NCBI RefSeq assembly: GCF_000264905.1 | Contig: NW_006763132.1 | Span: 2,268,719 to 2,332,718, forward strand | DNA length: 64,000 nt | Direction: 5' to 3' | Origin: Stereum hirsutum FP-91666 SS1 | Lineage: Eukaryota; Basidiomycota; Agaricomycetes; Russulales; Stereaceae | Shown here: positions 22,269-33,356 of the stretch, one piece after another | Position numbering within the stretch: position 1 is the stretch's first letter | Layout: every line of letters begins with the position of its first letter | Notes under the pieces: model-generated | Databases searched by the model: none | Told to the model about the DNA's origin: nothing | Seen by the model: only the letters and a program-made list of their open reading frames with translations | Translations under genes and position numbers: made by a program

Positions 22269-24231
22269 ATGAAGTTCGCAACTCGCTCTCTGTTCGCACT
22301 CGCGTTCGCGACTGTGGGCGCGCTCGCGTCAAATGTGCTTGAGCTCACCCCGGATAACTTCGATGAGGTTATTGGACAGGGGAAGCCTGGTTTGGTCGAG
22401 TTGTACGTTTGATATTCCTCCATTATGCGTGATATGGTCCGTGTACTCTGTATAGGACCGGGTCATTCGTGGATATAAGTGTATGTTGGGCTGATGAGTT
22501 GTTCTCTCGTGCTCTGAATTATACAGCTTCGCTCCATGGTGGTACGTTGCTTCGTTAACTGTGAGATTCGTTGGCAGAAATGAATGTGTAAGCTTACTAC
22601 GGCGGTGTGGATATTAGTGGACACTGCAAGGTACGCTTCTCGTTCTCTTGCCACTCGGTCTCAATGCCTAAACTCATCGGTCTGAATGAATACATTTAGA
22701 ACCTCGCGCCTGTATATGAACAGCTCGCCGATGCATACGCACACGTAAAAAACAAGGTCGTTGTTGCTAAAGTTGACGCAGATGGCGCCGGAAAGCCTCT
22801 GGGCCAAAAGTATGGTGTTACGGGCTACCCAAGTACGTTACCAGCCCTTAACCCCCCGTGTTCTCCAGTTCCTCTATCGTTGACATGCGAAATTGTCGGA
22901 CAAGACGGTCGTTACTGATTTCTAATATGATGTGTTACAGCACTAAAGTGGTTCAACGCGGATGGGACGTATGAACCTTATGAGGGTGCGAGGGACTTGG
23001 ATGCGCTCGCGTCTTTGTGCGTATCTCTTTGGTTACGTTGGTTCGAGCTCATTGCTGACAAGATTTGTAGCATCACCCAGAAGTCGAATGTCAAGTCAAA
23101 GATTAAGCCTCCCCCTCCTTCCGCCGTTCAAATCTTGGACGTCAACTCGTTTGATGATGTTGTCCTTGTATGCCACGTCCCCACTCCTCTCATGCTCTAG
23201 ACTAAGTATTGCACACTAGAACGGCGAGAACGACGCGCTTGTCACCTTCACCGTATGTCCTGCTACTCCAGTGCTTCTCAAATAGCGTAGCTGACCATGG
23301 AATGTGGCATAGGCTCCATGGTGCGGTCACTGTAAGACCTTGAAGCCTACATATGAGAAGGTTGCCCAAGATTTCCTCCGTGAATCCAACGTACGCGCCT
23401 CATCAACTCCTTCTTTGTACACTGAATCTTATCATCGTATTTCGTGCAGTGTGTTGTCGCCAACGTCGACGCAGACTCCGCTGTGAACGCTCCTCTCAAG
23501 GAGAAGTATGGCGTCAGCGGTTTCCCCACGATCAAGTTCTTCCCCAAGGGTGCTTCTGAGCCCATCGCGTACGAGGGTGCCAGAAGCGAGGAGGCATTTG
23601 TTGACTACCTGAACGAGAAGTGCGGTACTTTCCGTGCCGTCGGCGGTGCTCTCAACGAGAAGGTTCGTGGCCCAGCCCTTGCTCATTGAACTTCCTTCCT
23701 TCGACATTAACTGAGACTAATTATCCGTTCGCAGGCCGGCCGTGTTGCTCAGCTCGACGACCTCGCCTCCCAGTTTTTCGTGGCTGCGGCCGATGCACGC
23801 GCCGATATCTACAAGGAGGCCTCCCAGCTTGCTGCGGAGGTGGGCCCAGCAGCGAAGCATTACGTGCGCGTGATGGAGAAAGTCGTGAATGGTACTGAGG
23901 ACTATGTCTCGAAAGAGTCGAAACGGTGCGTATTTCCTGGATCCATTCCACCTCGCGTGCCATACTATTTTTACCCTGGGGACACGCGCCCCAACTCATA
24001 TATGATGGGCTGTCCCCGCCGTTGTTCCGGTACTATTATCGGAACGCATGCTAATCATGACTTCCTCAATTCAGTCTTGCGTCGATCCTTGACAAGAGGT
24101 CGCTCGCGGAAGCAAAGCTAGACGAGATCAAGATGAAGGCGAACGTCCTTGCTGCGTTCACGGCGAAGAAGGTCGCGGATGCTGAGGCGAAGGTGGAGGA
24201 TACGATCGAGCGGGCTACTGAGGAGCTGTGA
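22269..24231 (+). CDS. ERp38/PDI-D type protein disulfide isomerase
   Basis: Signal peptide [21 protein letters not shown], then two thioredoxin domains. Domain 1: [17 protein letters not shown]...[10 protein letters not shown]...YGVTGYPTLKWF. Domain 2: [21 protein letters not shown]...VVANVDAD...[14 protein letters not shown]-terminal helical ERp29c-like domain follows ([23 protein letters not shown]...YVRVMEKVV). Both CGHC active sites and cis-Pro positions are intact. It catalyses disulfide formation and isomerisation in the ER lumen. The first active site is split across 15-nt and 13-nt exons (22527-22541, 22618-22630), and domain 2 begins with a 33-nt exon. The protein ends IERATEEL with no HDEL/KDEL, as in some PDI-D proteins, so retention may rely on a partner. 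About 9-10 exons, about 375 aa. Confidence 0.92.
22527..22541 (+). other. 15-nt micro-exon (PDI active site, left half)
   Basis: Acceptor ATACAG before 22527 and donor GTACGT at 22542. It encodes the end of a Phe codon, then F-A-P-W and the first two bases of the first active-site Cys. It is required to read EFFAPWC. Confidence 0.8.
22618..22630 (+). other. 13-nt micro-exon (PDI active site, right half)
   Basis: Acceptor ATATTAG before 22618 and donor GTACGC at 22631. Its first base completes Cys; the remaining four codons are G-H-C-K. Flanking exons then read through to NLAPVYEQL. Confidence 0.8.
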
Positions 24232-24666
24232 AGTTTCTGAGGATCGTTTGAGTCTGGCTTTCTGGTGGATCGGCTGTGTGTGATTGCTGGCTATGCCTTA
24301 TTTCTGTTTTTGACATAAGATATAACCTGACCGACACTTCTGGACCCGTTCAACTCTTCGAGTAGATAATCTTTCTGCTACTGATGCTGTCATGACTGGG
24401 CGAATGACCTCAACGGGCTTGTCAGGTCCGGCGGGGCATGGCGAGCGTGGCGAGGAGCAGGCACGGGCCCCGGCTGCGGATCGGAGTGCGACCGAAGCGG
24501 CCGGAAGAGGCCGGGTCAGGAGAACGTGTTTGGCGCGGGTAAACAAAGCTGAGGTATTTATTGCAGCGGTCGTTCGACTCCCACACGCCTTCACCGCCGC
24601 TTTTTTCCCTTTCCCAAAGCCGTGTTCACATACCCACAGCGTTCATCGTTCCCCACGTCCGCCACA
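24232..24666. other. Intergenic region / promoter of GPI protein 1
   Basis: 3' UTR of the isomerase and promoter of the next gene. 24420-24540 is GC-rich. A TATTTAT stretch near 24555, about 110 bp before the start codon, could serve as a TATA-like element. No gene was seen. Confidence 0.4.
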
Positions 24667-25766
24667 ATGAAGTCCGTTATTTTCGCCACCGCACTCTTCG
24701 TCGCCGCCGCCTCTGCGCAGTTCACCGTCAACACCCCGTAAGTCGTCCGAATTGTGCACGCACGTCCCCAGGAATTTCCCTGACCTGCGTCGTCGTCTTA
24801 GCTCGAACGTCGTCGAGTGCCAGCCTCTTCAAATTGTCTGGACCGGTGGCTCTGGTGCGTCACTTTTATTCTTTCCCGGTTATCAGTGACTGTTGACTGA
24901 TCCTGTCGTCGCCTTCACTATATAGGTGACACCTACCTTGTTCGTATCAACCGTTGCCCAGCTTTTCCTTGATTGCATGTGCTGACATACACCGTCCGTC
25001 TCGCGCATATTGTATTTGATAGAGGTGAGTTAGTTTATGATGGTTCATCAATGCAATCGTTGACGGCAACCCGTAGCGTTCTCCCTGGTGATGATCCCAC
25101 CGGTACCGCTGTCGTTGACTTCGGCCAGCAGACCTCTCCTTACACCTGGACTGCCGTGAACGTTACTTCCGGTACGATTGTCTCCACTCCTAAACCATCG
25201 AGTCGAAATTCATCGTCCATTTTCAGGCACTTCTCTCGGTATCACCGTCCGTGACTCTACCGGTGCTCTTGCCCAGACCGCTGCGTTCACCGTCAACTCC
25301 GGCAGTACGTCTATGCCAAACCTCATACTTGTCCCTTCGTGTTAACGGTGGTTATCTTCAGGCGACTCCAGCTGCTTGACCTCGTCCGGTTCCTCGACCA
25401 CCGCCTCCGCTGCCTCCAGCGCCTCTGGATCCAGCTCCAGTTCGTCGACAGCCTCTGCTTCTTCTACCTCCGCCGCCGCCACGTCCTCATCAGTTTCATC
25501 CGCCTCATCTTCCTCTTCAGCTTCAGCCGCCAGCGGATCGTCCTCCGCTTCCAAGAGCACCGGCTCCAGCAGCTCCGGCTCGTACGTGCTCTTGTCATAC
25601 TTTCGACTCCTGTTTCAGTGCTGAGATAAGGTTGCTTTCGTTTAGGTCCACTGCCACCTCTGCGGCTTCGAGCTCTTCCAGCTCCTCCGCTGCCGCCCCG
25701 ACTCTCGCCGCTCAATACGGTGCTGCCGGTGTCCTCGGTGCCCTCGCCGCTGCCGTCCTCCTCTAA
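24667..25766 (+). CDS. Ser-rich GPI-anchored Kre9/Knh1-like protein (copy 1)
   Basis: Signal peptide MKSVIFATALFVAAASAQ, then FTVNTPSNVVECQPLQIVWTGGSGDTYL-S-VLPGDDPTGTAVVDFGQQTSPYTW, LGITVRDSTGALAQTAAFTV and SCLT: the beta-sandwich of the Kre9/Knh1-like family (PF10342 type). A Ser/Ala tract of about 100 residues, the usual O-mannosylated stalk, is followed by the GPI-addition tail PTLAAQYGAAGVLGALAAAVLL. It is expected at the plasma membrane or cell wall. Exons include a 14-nt one (24926-24939) and a 2-nt one (25023-25024). A close tandem paralogue sits at 27087-28348. The biochemical role is unknown; a part in wall beta-glucan organisation is only inferred from the family name. Confidence 0.85.
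25023..25024 (+). other. Predicted 2-nt micro-exon (AG), GPI protein 1
   Basis: Preceding exon ends in a complete Leu codon at 24939 (donor GTTCGT). The next frame-correct exon starts with C at 25077. A Ser codon AG+C is needed between them. Bases 25023-25024 (AG) have an acceptor TTGATAG before and a strong donor GTGAGT after, with a branch-like GCTGAC upstream. A longer exon from the earlier CCCAG acceptor meets a stop. Confidence 0.65.
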
Positions 25767-27086
25767 ATTCCTCTCTTTCGCATTTAGCGAAAAGTGCGGT
25801 GGACAGGATGCGGTTCAATGCGGTTATTGGTTCTCATTTTTAGGCTTTTGGTCGGGACAACGACTCATGGTGGTTAGGTTACGTTCATAAAGTCTGTGCG
25901 CGCGAGATTGATTGAACAGATGGACCCGAGTTCGCGATACCTCGTTCATTTTATACAGCTCGTCCTTCTCTGTCTCTTTCTCTCTTCCCCAAACAAACTA
26001 TTCCTCGGTCTCTGTGTCCATACTCCTATCTGACAGTTTCCACGGCGCGGGCCAAGTCTACACTTTCTATCTCTGAATTTGGAAGTGTGCATTTGGTGAC
26101 TTTATTGTTCATGGCCTACCGTGTCCGTTGTCCTTCATTTTGTACAGCATCGGCGTTGGATGAACACTTTCTCAGTCCGTCTGGCGTCCGTTTTTCATAG
26201 GTACCTTCGCACCCCCCTCCATTATCCGTTTGTGTTTGGCTTTTCTTACCTTACAGAGCCTTTCCTTGTTTGTACTTCCCTCATGGCCTCACGTCCCGGT
26301 TAATGCATGGTTATGCCCTTCCCCAATATTGGAGTCTGCAGTCGCTGGAATCCCGTATGGAGCGTGAGTGATATGGAATGGATGCCAGTCGTGATGGAGA
26401 TCTGCCATGGCGCCAAGTGCAGAGTTGCAAATTCTTTCTGGTGGTTGCCTGGTGTGCTCTTGGCTACAAGTGGATCTCAGCGGCCCGGTTGATGATCATG
26501 AACATATCTGCAGATGCTTGTTTCTAGACGACGTCGACCGTCTTCACTTGCTTGAACGCTGTAACTATCTTAGAGCGTCCTGTCTAGCCAATGGACAGAA
26601 CATTCGACGTCTACCTTGCTACAACTTGAACTTGTTTACGACTCGATAGGCTGTACGAACTGGGGGACCCTTTCCTGGGCCACTATCACCAGTCTTGCTT
26701 CAGTTTCGATCGAACTTCCCCCTCCTCCTGACAAGTTCATCGCCGTCTATATCTCGTGCTCTATCCAGTTCACCGTTAGTTACGTCGATAGCATTGGCCA
26801 CCAAGCCCACGGCATCGCTTGGCGCCAGAGCCTGCTGCCATCCTCACGCCACGCCGTGGAAACCCAAGCAGCTGCTATATATCTATTCTTGGGCCTTCTC
26901 GAGGTTTCTGGCCGTTTCATGGATCATGACCTCCGTGCGATGCTCCGATGCGGCTCTTTCGTGGGCATAACCCACGGACCGCCCGGGTCTCGTCCAGGCT
27001 AAAAAGCCTGCCTTGCCTTGCCCTCACGCAAGCCGTGTGAGAACTTCCCCCAGCGTTCAGCGTTTCATTCCCCAACGTCCATCACA
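25767..27086. other. Intergenic region between tandem GPI-protein genes
   Basis: 1.3 kb without a supported gene. Open frames (for example 26616-27002) lack splicing or family features. It contains the 3' UTR of copy 1 and the promoter of copy 2, with an AT-rich TAAAAAG near 27001, about 85 bp before the start codon. Confidence 0.45.
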
Positions 27087-28348
27087 ATGAAGTCTGCCCT
27101 CTTCGCCACCGCGCTCTTCGTCGTCGCCGCCTCTGCTCAGTTCCAGGTCAACACCCCGTGAGTCTCGTCGTGGTCCTGCTCTTGAGGAGTCAGCATTGTG
27201 TGCGGTTTTCTCACTGACCGATGGGGTCGTGTGTTGTGCAGCGCGAATGTCGTCGAATGCCAGCCCCTTCAGATTGTCTGGAACGGCGGTAGTGGTGCGT
27301 CACTCTCACTCATATCCTGCTGTAGCGCATGACTGATCCCGTCGTCGTCGTCGTCGTCGTTATGTAGGCAGCACCTTCCTCGTTCGTCCATTATCGATTT
27401 TATTTCTCCCTGATAGCACATGCTGACATACGTCACACACGTCATCCACATCCGTCCTCAGAGGTGAGTAAAGTCCATGATGCCCCGCTCGCCGACACCC
27501 TTACCAACGCACAATCCCTATAGCGTTCTCCCCGGAAGTGACCCCACCGGGACGGCCATCATCGACTTTGGCCAGCAGACCTCGCCCTTCACCTGGCCTG
27601 CCGTGAACGTCACTGCCGGTACGTATACGTTCTTCAGTCAGCCTCAGTTCCCACTCACGCCGTTCTGTGCCCGATGGACCATGGGGTTGCCCGACTCTGA
27701 TCGTTCGTTCCCTCGTTCCCAGGCACTTCGCTCGGTCTCACCGTCCGTGATTCCACCGGTGCGCTCGCCCAGAGTGCGGCCTTCACCGTCAACGGCGGAA
27801 GTACGTCCGTCCGCTCAATCGCCCCTGACCTGCTCACATTACTAATCGCTTCACCCTATTCTGTTCTGCTCTGTTTGTGTTGTGGTTAACACACCTTCAG
27901 GTGACACGAGCTGCTTGACCGGCGGCGGCTCTTCTTCCTCCGCCTCGGCCGCCTCTAGCGCCTCTGGTTCCAGCTCCAGTTCGTCGGCAGCTTCTTCCCT
28001 CTCCGCTTCTTCCGCTTCCGCTTCCACCTCCTCTTCCGCCGCCGCCAGCTCGTCCTCATCAGCTTCCTCTGCATCTTCAGCCGCCACCGGTGCGTCTACC
28101 ACCGCCTCCAGGACGACTGGCGCATCTAGCAGCTCTGGCTCGTACGTCTCTTCTCTCCCGTTCTTATCTTGTGGATGTGTGAGTGCTGAGAGATATGATG
28201 CGATGGTGTGATGGTGTGCAGGTCTACCGCGACGTCGGCCGCTTCGAGCTCCTCGAGCGGTAGCAGTTCTGCTGCAGGCCCGACTTTGGCGGCTCAGTAC
28301 GGTGCCGCTGGGGTCTTTGGGGCTCTTGCTGCTGCTGTTCTGCTCTAA
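27087..28348 (+). CDS. Ser-rich GPI-anchored Kre9/Knh1-like protein (copy 2)
   Basis: Tandem paralogue of the gene at 24667. Signal peptide MKSALFATALFVVAASAQ; the N-terminal domain reads VNTPANVVECQPLQIVWNGG, VLPGSDPTGTAIIDFGQQ, LGLTVRDSTGALAQSAAF and SCLTGG. A Ser/Ala/Thr stalk follows, slightly longer than in copy 1, then the GPI tail PTLAAQYGAAGVFGALAAAVLL. The intron set is the same, including a 14-nt exon (27368-27381) and a 2-nt exon (27462-27463). The intron before the 14-nt exon carries a short (CGT)n run. The shared leader, domain, stalk and tail indicate recent duplication. Function as for copy 1. Confidence 0.85.
27462..27463 (+). other. Predicted 2-nt micro-exon (AG), GPI protein 2
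   Basis: Same position as in copy 1: exon ends CTC (donor GTTCGT at 27382), then acceptor CCTCAG, bases AG, donor GTGAGT at 27464. Coding resumes at 27524 with CGTTCTCCC, giving Ser-Val-Leu-Pro. A 47-nt exon from the GATAG acceptor near 27416 is also in frame here, but its equivalent in copy 1 has a stop. Confidence 0.6.
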
Positions 28349-28350
28349 AC

Positions 28351-28447
28351 CCAAATTCTGAGAGAGGGGGGTGACCTCTAAATTCTGAGAGGGGATGACC
28401 TCTATATTCTGAGAGGGGGATGACCTCTATATTCTGAGAGATGAGGT
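28351..28447 (+). repeat. Short tandem repeat just after the stop codon
   Basis: About four copies of a 24-27 nt unit of the form AWATTCTGAGAGGGGATGAC followed by CTCT, starting three bases after the stop of GPI protein 2. The copies vary in G-run length and at one A/T position. It would lie in the 3' UTR. Confidence 0.85.
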
Positions 28448-29778
28448 CGGAGAAAATGTGTCGCGTGGGGGCGTGATACGATACAGGCGGCGGTTTGTGG
28501 TTGTGGTTGTGGTTTTGTTGCTGTTTGTTTTGTGTGAGCTTGTGCTTGTGCTTGTGTTTCTGGTTCGGGACAACAGCCTGCGCGCGAGATCGGGTGGATG
28601 GATGGAGCTCGAGCGTTGAACCTCGGTCACTTTATTCATGGCTCGAGTTTCTTTCTCTGAAGTCATGCCGTGGGACATTCTGCTTTTTCTCTTTTCCTGC
28701 CGTCACCCTTACATACATACATATACCTTTTGATTTTGTGTACGCTTTTTCATTGGCTTTGTTTTTAACTTTTCGGAGACTTTATGTTCGTATCGTTTCG
28801 TTTCGTAATACGTGACCTACCTTCTCCGGTGTTCCTCTAAGTCTAGAGCGTCGGGATGGGATGGACTTCTTTTCGGCTTTTTGACTTCGTGTCCTGTTTC
28901 CTGTCCTGTGCTTTGAATGTCGGTTGCTGTTGAATCTTTTTGTTTGTTTGTTTGTAGTGTTCTGCCTTTCTGTCTGATTTTTGTCCCAGCCATATCAACA
29001 TCATGACTCCGAGTCTTCCCCCGCTCTTCAAGACGGTGTGATGGGCTATATTCACGATGCGGTTCGATTGTGAGTCCTTGAGAGCTTGAGACGACGCATT
29101 GACAACGGGATGTTCGATCCCGGTGGCGTTGACGAGGTATGTTCTATCGGTCTGTTACATCCCAATCTAAGTATGGTATCTGCATCCACATCGGTGTATC
29201 GTATGGTCTCGGCCTCAGCCTCAGTAAGTAAGCATGGAGTCATCCCGAACGCGAATTCGAAACCCCAGACGAAGAGACGGAGGGAAAGAAGAGAAGAGAA
29301 AGTGAGAAGAAAAGGTGCTACAGTGTACAGTGATTTATGGATGATGATACACAGCGTACTGGACTTATCCCAGATCCAAGAATCGAGAACGAGAACGAGA
29401 GGATGAGGAGAGTGAGAGTGAGAGCATGAGAGCACAAAGAAAATCAAAGCATGACAGAATGAGAAAGATAGAGACTGAAGAGAGCAAGGACTGTCCAGCC
29501 GCTGACCAGCCTCAAGCCGTGATCAACTCGAGCTTGAACGCGTACGCGTAACAACAATTTAGAAAAGCGAGCGCTTCTAGCGCGATACAATAAGTAACTT
29601 GGTAATGCTGAATCGTGACCTGGTTCTAGCAGGAGTCAGAGAGAGGGTATCGGCAGTGGAGGCTGCAGTTGACGGACTCACAACAGGATACTAATGGCAG
29701 CAGGAAGCAGGAAGAGGAGAGAAACCGTATACTAATGACATGCACTCTTTACACCATATCACATCACATCACACCACA
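28448..29778. other. Convergent intergenic region, no supported gene
   Basis: 1.3 kb between convergent genes. It is GT-rich from 28495 to 28565, with short TTTG runs near 28940. No protein family or RNA gene was recognised. Confidence 0.45.
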
Positions 29779-31898
29779 TCATATGTCATGTCTCGCCCTC
29801 GGACTCGCCAGTCTGATCCTCTCTCCGAACTATACCAACGAGTCAGCACGGCGCACACTCCTGACCTTTCTGAAGGGGACGGGGAAAGGGGACCAAGCTA
29901 ACCTTATAAAGCACAAACGGAATCGGAATAAAAAGGATGGCCAAACACCCGAGCAGCGTGCTAGCCCAGCCGACCCCGAGCTTATGATACATCTGCGTCG
30001 CGAAGAGGGGGAAGACGGCTCCGAAGGTGGAGCGCATGAAGTCGTTCCCTGCGAGCACGGAGGCGGCGTAAGAGGGGTAGGCGTCGCCCAGGTAGTTCAG
30101 CACCGCCATCTGCCAATCGTCGCATTGTCAAACTCAGATCTAGCAAGAGTGGACGAGGAAGGTGGAGGGGGGGGAGAATACGCACGAAGAGTAATAACGC
30201 GCCCATGATGAATATCGAACTGCCGATGATAGGCACTATCCACGGTATACTCTCCCTACTTGTCCATCCAAACAGGAACAACGAGATCGGGATCAAAAAC
30301 GCCCCGACGAACGCAAACGGCAACCTCTCCTCCGGCTTCAACTCCCCCTTCTCATTGAACTTCGGCTCGATCACATAGTACGAATACGCGCAATACGGCG
30401 GAAGCACAATGATCGCGCCCACCAAAATGCCCGTGAAGCTCACGCCCTCGATCGGGAGCGAAAACTTGTAGATCTCGCCAAAGACGACGGCGAAAGACTC
30501 GAACCAGGCGTAGATGAGGCCGTAGATGAGACACGTGTAGATATTGAGGAAGAAGACGATCGGTTCTTGGAAGTTGAGTGCGAAGCCGCGCGCGGTCGAG
30601 AGTGCGATGTCGTGGATGAGGTGATTGTTCTGCTCGTTGAGGAATTCGGATTCGCACCGGAGGTTGGGCCGGCCGGTGAGTTTGCGGAGACGACGGGCGC
30701 GCCGGTGCAGGATGTTGGCGTGGCTTGTTTCGGGGAGGAAGAAGAAGAGGACGATGAGGCTGAAGCCGGAGAGCCAGCAGAGTTCCCATATTGTCCATGT
30801 CCAGCCCTTAGCCGTCGCGGCGAATCCTCCGACGACAGGTCCTGATTTAAACGATAATAGAAGCCCGGTCAGTATAAATAGAAGGCACAGACGCAACGGT
30901 GCAATGCTCACCGAGAACGGGTCCGCAAACGGCTACGGCGCCCCAGAGGACGATCGGGTATGCGCGTTTTCGAGCAGAGAACATGTACGATATCGACGCG
31001 CCGCCGTTGGCGAGGACCGGAGAGCCAAAGAAGCCGGACAGGAATCGGAAAGCGAGGAGCATGCCGAGGTTGACGGACAGTGCGGTAGGAACCTGGAGGA
31101 TGACGAATATGACAAGGGTGGTGATGTAGATCGAGTTGAAGCCTATTTGAGGAACTTCGCTCATTGGACCCCACAGCATAGGACCGAGTCCGTAGCCTCT
31201 AAGCACGATGAGCAACATGTCAGATAATCCGGAAGGAAAGTAATAATGTGATACTCACAAGATAAAAAGCGTGAGCCCGAGTGTGGCTGCCGTTTGGCTG
31301 ATTCCGAACACGATCATAACGTCTGGTATACCAGGAGAATAAATTGCACTGCCGATGTAGATCGAAATCGTCAACAGAGCGATTAGGCCCGTGACGCAAC
31401 ACCTCTTGCGTAAAGACCAGTTGAAAGGATTCTGCAATAAACCCATCAGCCTTGAAACTTAGACATTGCGAGGACTCGGATACGTACTGCTGGGTCATTT
31501 TCTGCCCAACCAATAAGGAGCGCATCCTTCTCATAATTTATCTCCTTCTTCTCGCTCTTCCTATTCTGTTCGTACGGATCGACCTGAGTTGCTAGTGTGT
31601 CCCTCGACTCATTTCCAGGTAGTGGAGGTCGAGGAGCGATCAACTCATCCAGCGGTACCTCGTCGACCTGTGCATGCGACGCTGAGTGGTGCGCCTGTGT
31701 AATGAAAGGCGGCGGGGCGACGTCGGCTGGGTCCGGGTTTATAGTTCCGTAGAGAGCTAAATTGCTGGATTTGACGGTGTCGATGTAGGAATACCAGACC
31801 TCTATATCCTTTTCCTCTGGGTATTGGAAGACGCGGTTGCTGGTGAGTAGACGGACGACTTGTCCGAAAGGAGCCTCGCGGACGGTATCCCAGACCAT
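29779..31898 (-). CDS. MFS drug/polyamine transporter (DHA1 type)
   Basis: Start at 31898. The hydrophilic N-terminus of about 140 aa contains VFQYPEEKDIEVW. Then NPFNWSLRKRCCVTGLIALLTISIYIG, the standard first membrane helix of fungal DHA1 (Flr1/Tpo-like) carriers. Splicing gives GYGLGPMLWGPMSEVPQIG (motif A-like), a helix pair with LAFRFLSGFFGSPVLANGGA, PVVGGFAATAKGWTWTIWE (motif C region), FFLPETSHANILHRRARRLR, and a second half with FAVVFGEIYKFSLPIEGVSFTG. The exon with DAYPSYAASVLAGNDFMRS carries the typical helix-11 motif. The last short exon (FGERIRLASP...) ends at 29779. It is a 12-TM proton antiporter at the plasma membrane, likely exporting drugs or polyamines; the substrate is not predictable. 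Confidence 0.88.
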
Positions 31899-33356
31899 GA
31901 CGGCGATCTGTGAATATCGGCAGCGGAGGTTAGTCTTAGCAAGTCTGGAAGGGGGAGGACGCGTACTGTCGAGGGATGACCGCGGACCTTAAGTATAGTG
32001 GTTCAGACGAGGACTGGACGGACGGAGATGAGGAATGCAATCGTGCGGTCGGGCGCCGCGCTGAGGAGCTGCAGTGATTGGTGCTATACACGCCGCGACG
32101 ATACAGTGTTTGGCCCACATCTCGTCCGAACATGAGAGCGCTGTATTTAGACTGTCAAACGCACATCTCGTAGGTCGATTCCCTGTTCTGTGCAACGATC
32201 ATCCCACGGGGCTGCCAGTACCCTATCGCGCTGCCCACCGGAGAAGAAAGGGCATAAACCATCATGGTTCTCCGACATCATGAAGAGCTTAGTGAGCAGG
32301 CGCCCGACAGCAAGAGTAGTCGCCAGTCGAGATTTGCGATGCAGGTCATTCATGCGGAGTCCTGCCACAAGCAGGATCGAACAAGAGAGGTCTGACCTCG
32401 AAACGGAACGGCGTAGTGTCCTTTGCGGCCTTCACATTCAGATAAAGGTAGCCTCCCGCGGACGTCGGGATCCACACGTACAAAGCGAGGTGTCAAGCGC
32501 GCCTCCTTCCCCCATTCCGTCGATAGAAGGGGACAAGGTTGGGCTGGATGATGAATGAAGTGGTGTCACAGCCCCTCGCTCTAACTCCTAACACCGATGG
32601 CCTGAAGCGCTCGAAGGGAGTAGAGCATGGTGATAGATTATACAGGTATTCAGTTCAAAAATAGCATACTGGCGGACGTAGAGGTATGTGGATGGGCGCG
32701 CCACGAAGCCTGAGGTTCGGGATCGAGATCATTGTGGTTCTATTGCATTCGAGAGTGACCACGCAGAAAGTGAAGGACAGGAATCAAGCGTGGCTCTAAG
32801 TAGGTGTTTGCATGTAGGAGTCGACGGGCGGGGGCGGTAGTAGAAACGATAACACCATGATTACAGTCGTGCGGTGGCAAGATGTTAAAATTGTCCAGCG
32901 AGGTTCAAATTTCCTAGAATTCAGCATAAAGTTATCCAGGCAGCGAAAGAAACCAGCCACGGATATCTTGGTCCAAGTGAGCGTCATCGGCGATAGGTAA
33001 GTAAACAATCTGATCTCCAGTCAAGCTCGGAGAAGAAAAGCAGAACAGAAAAGCGTCAAGAGAGGCCCGATCACAGATCCGTTGGTGTCGGTTGAGTCCA
33101 CGGCGTTGGCGCGTCGGTCATTGCCGGGTCCCCACATATGTAACTTATCGGCATCCCCGCTCGTTTCGAGATCTGACTGTGTCTTTGACTTACATCTCAA
33201 ATCGGAACTGGGCTCGAAGTCTGGATGGAGAAAAGCTAATCATCCTTGGTGATTATTCAATATAACATTGGTAAGATCTGATATAGCGTTCCATGTCCTC
33301 CGAAAGGTATGTCCTCCGATGCTCCTTCTATTGTTTTCTTTCCGCTGGTAGTGCTA
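31899..33356. other. Intergenic region, no supported gene
   Basis: 1.45 kb: promoter of the MFS gene and 3' flank of the next minus-strand gene. Frames such as 32190-32558 show no family features. No repeat or RNA gene was noticed. Confidence 0.4.

Noticed and set aside
28351..28447. Possible CRISPR-like array.
   Set aside because: The units are directly abutting with no spacers, and the genome is eukaryotic.
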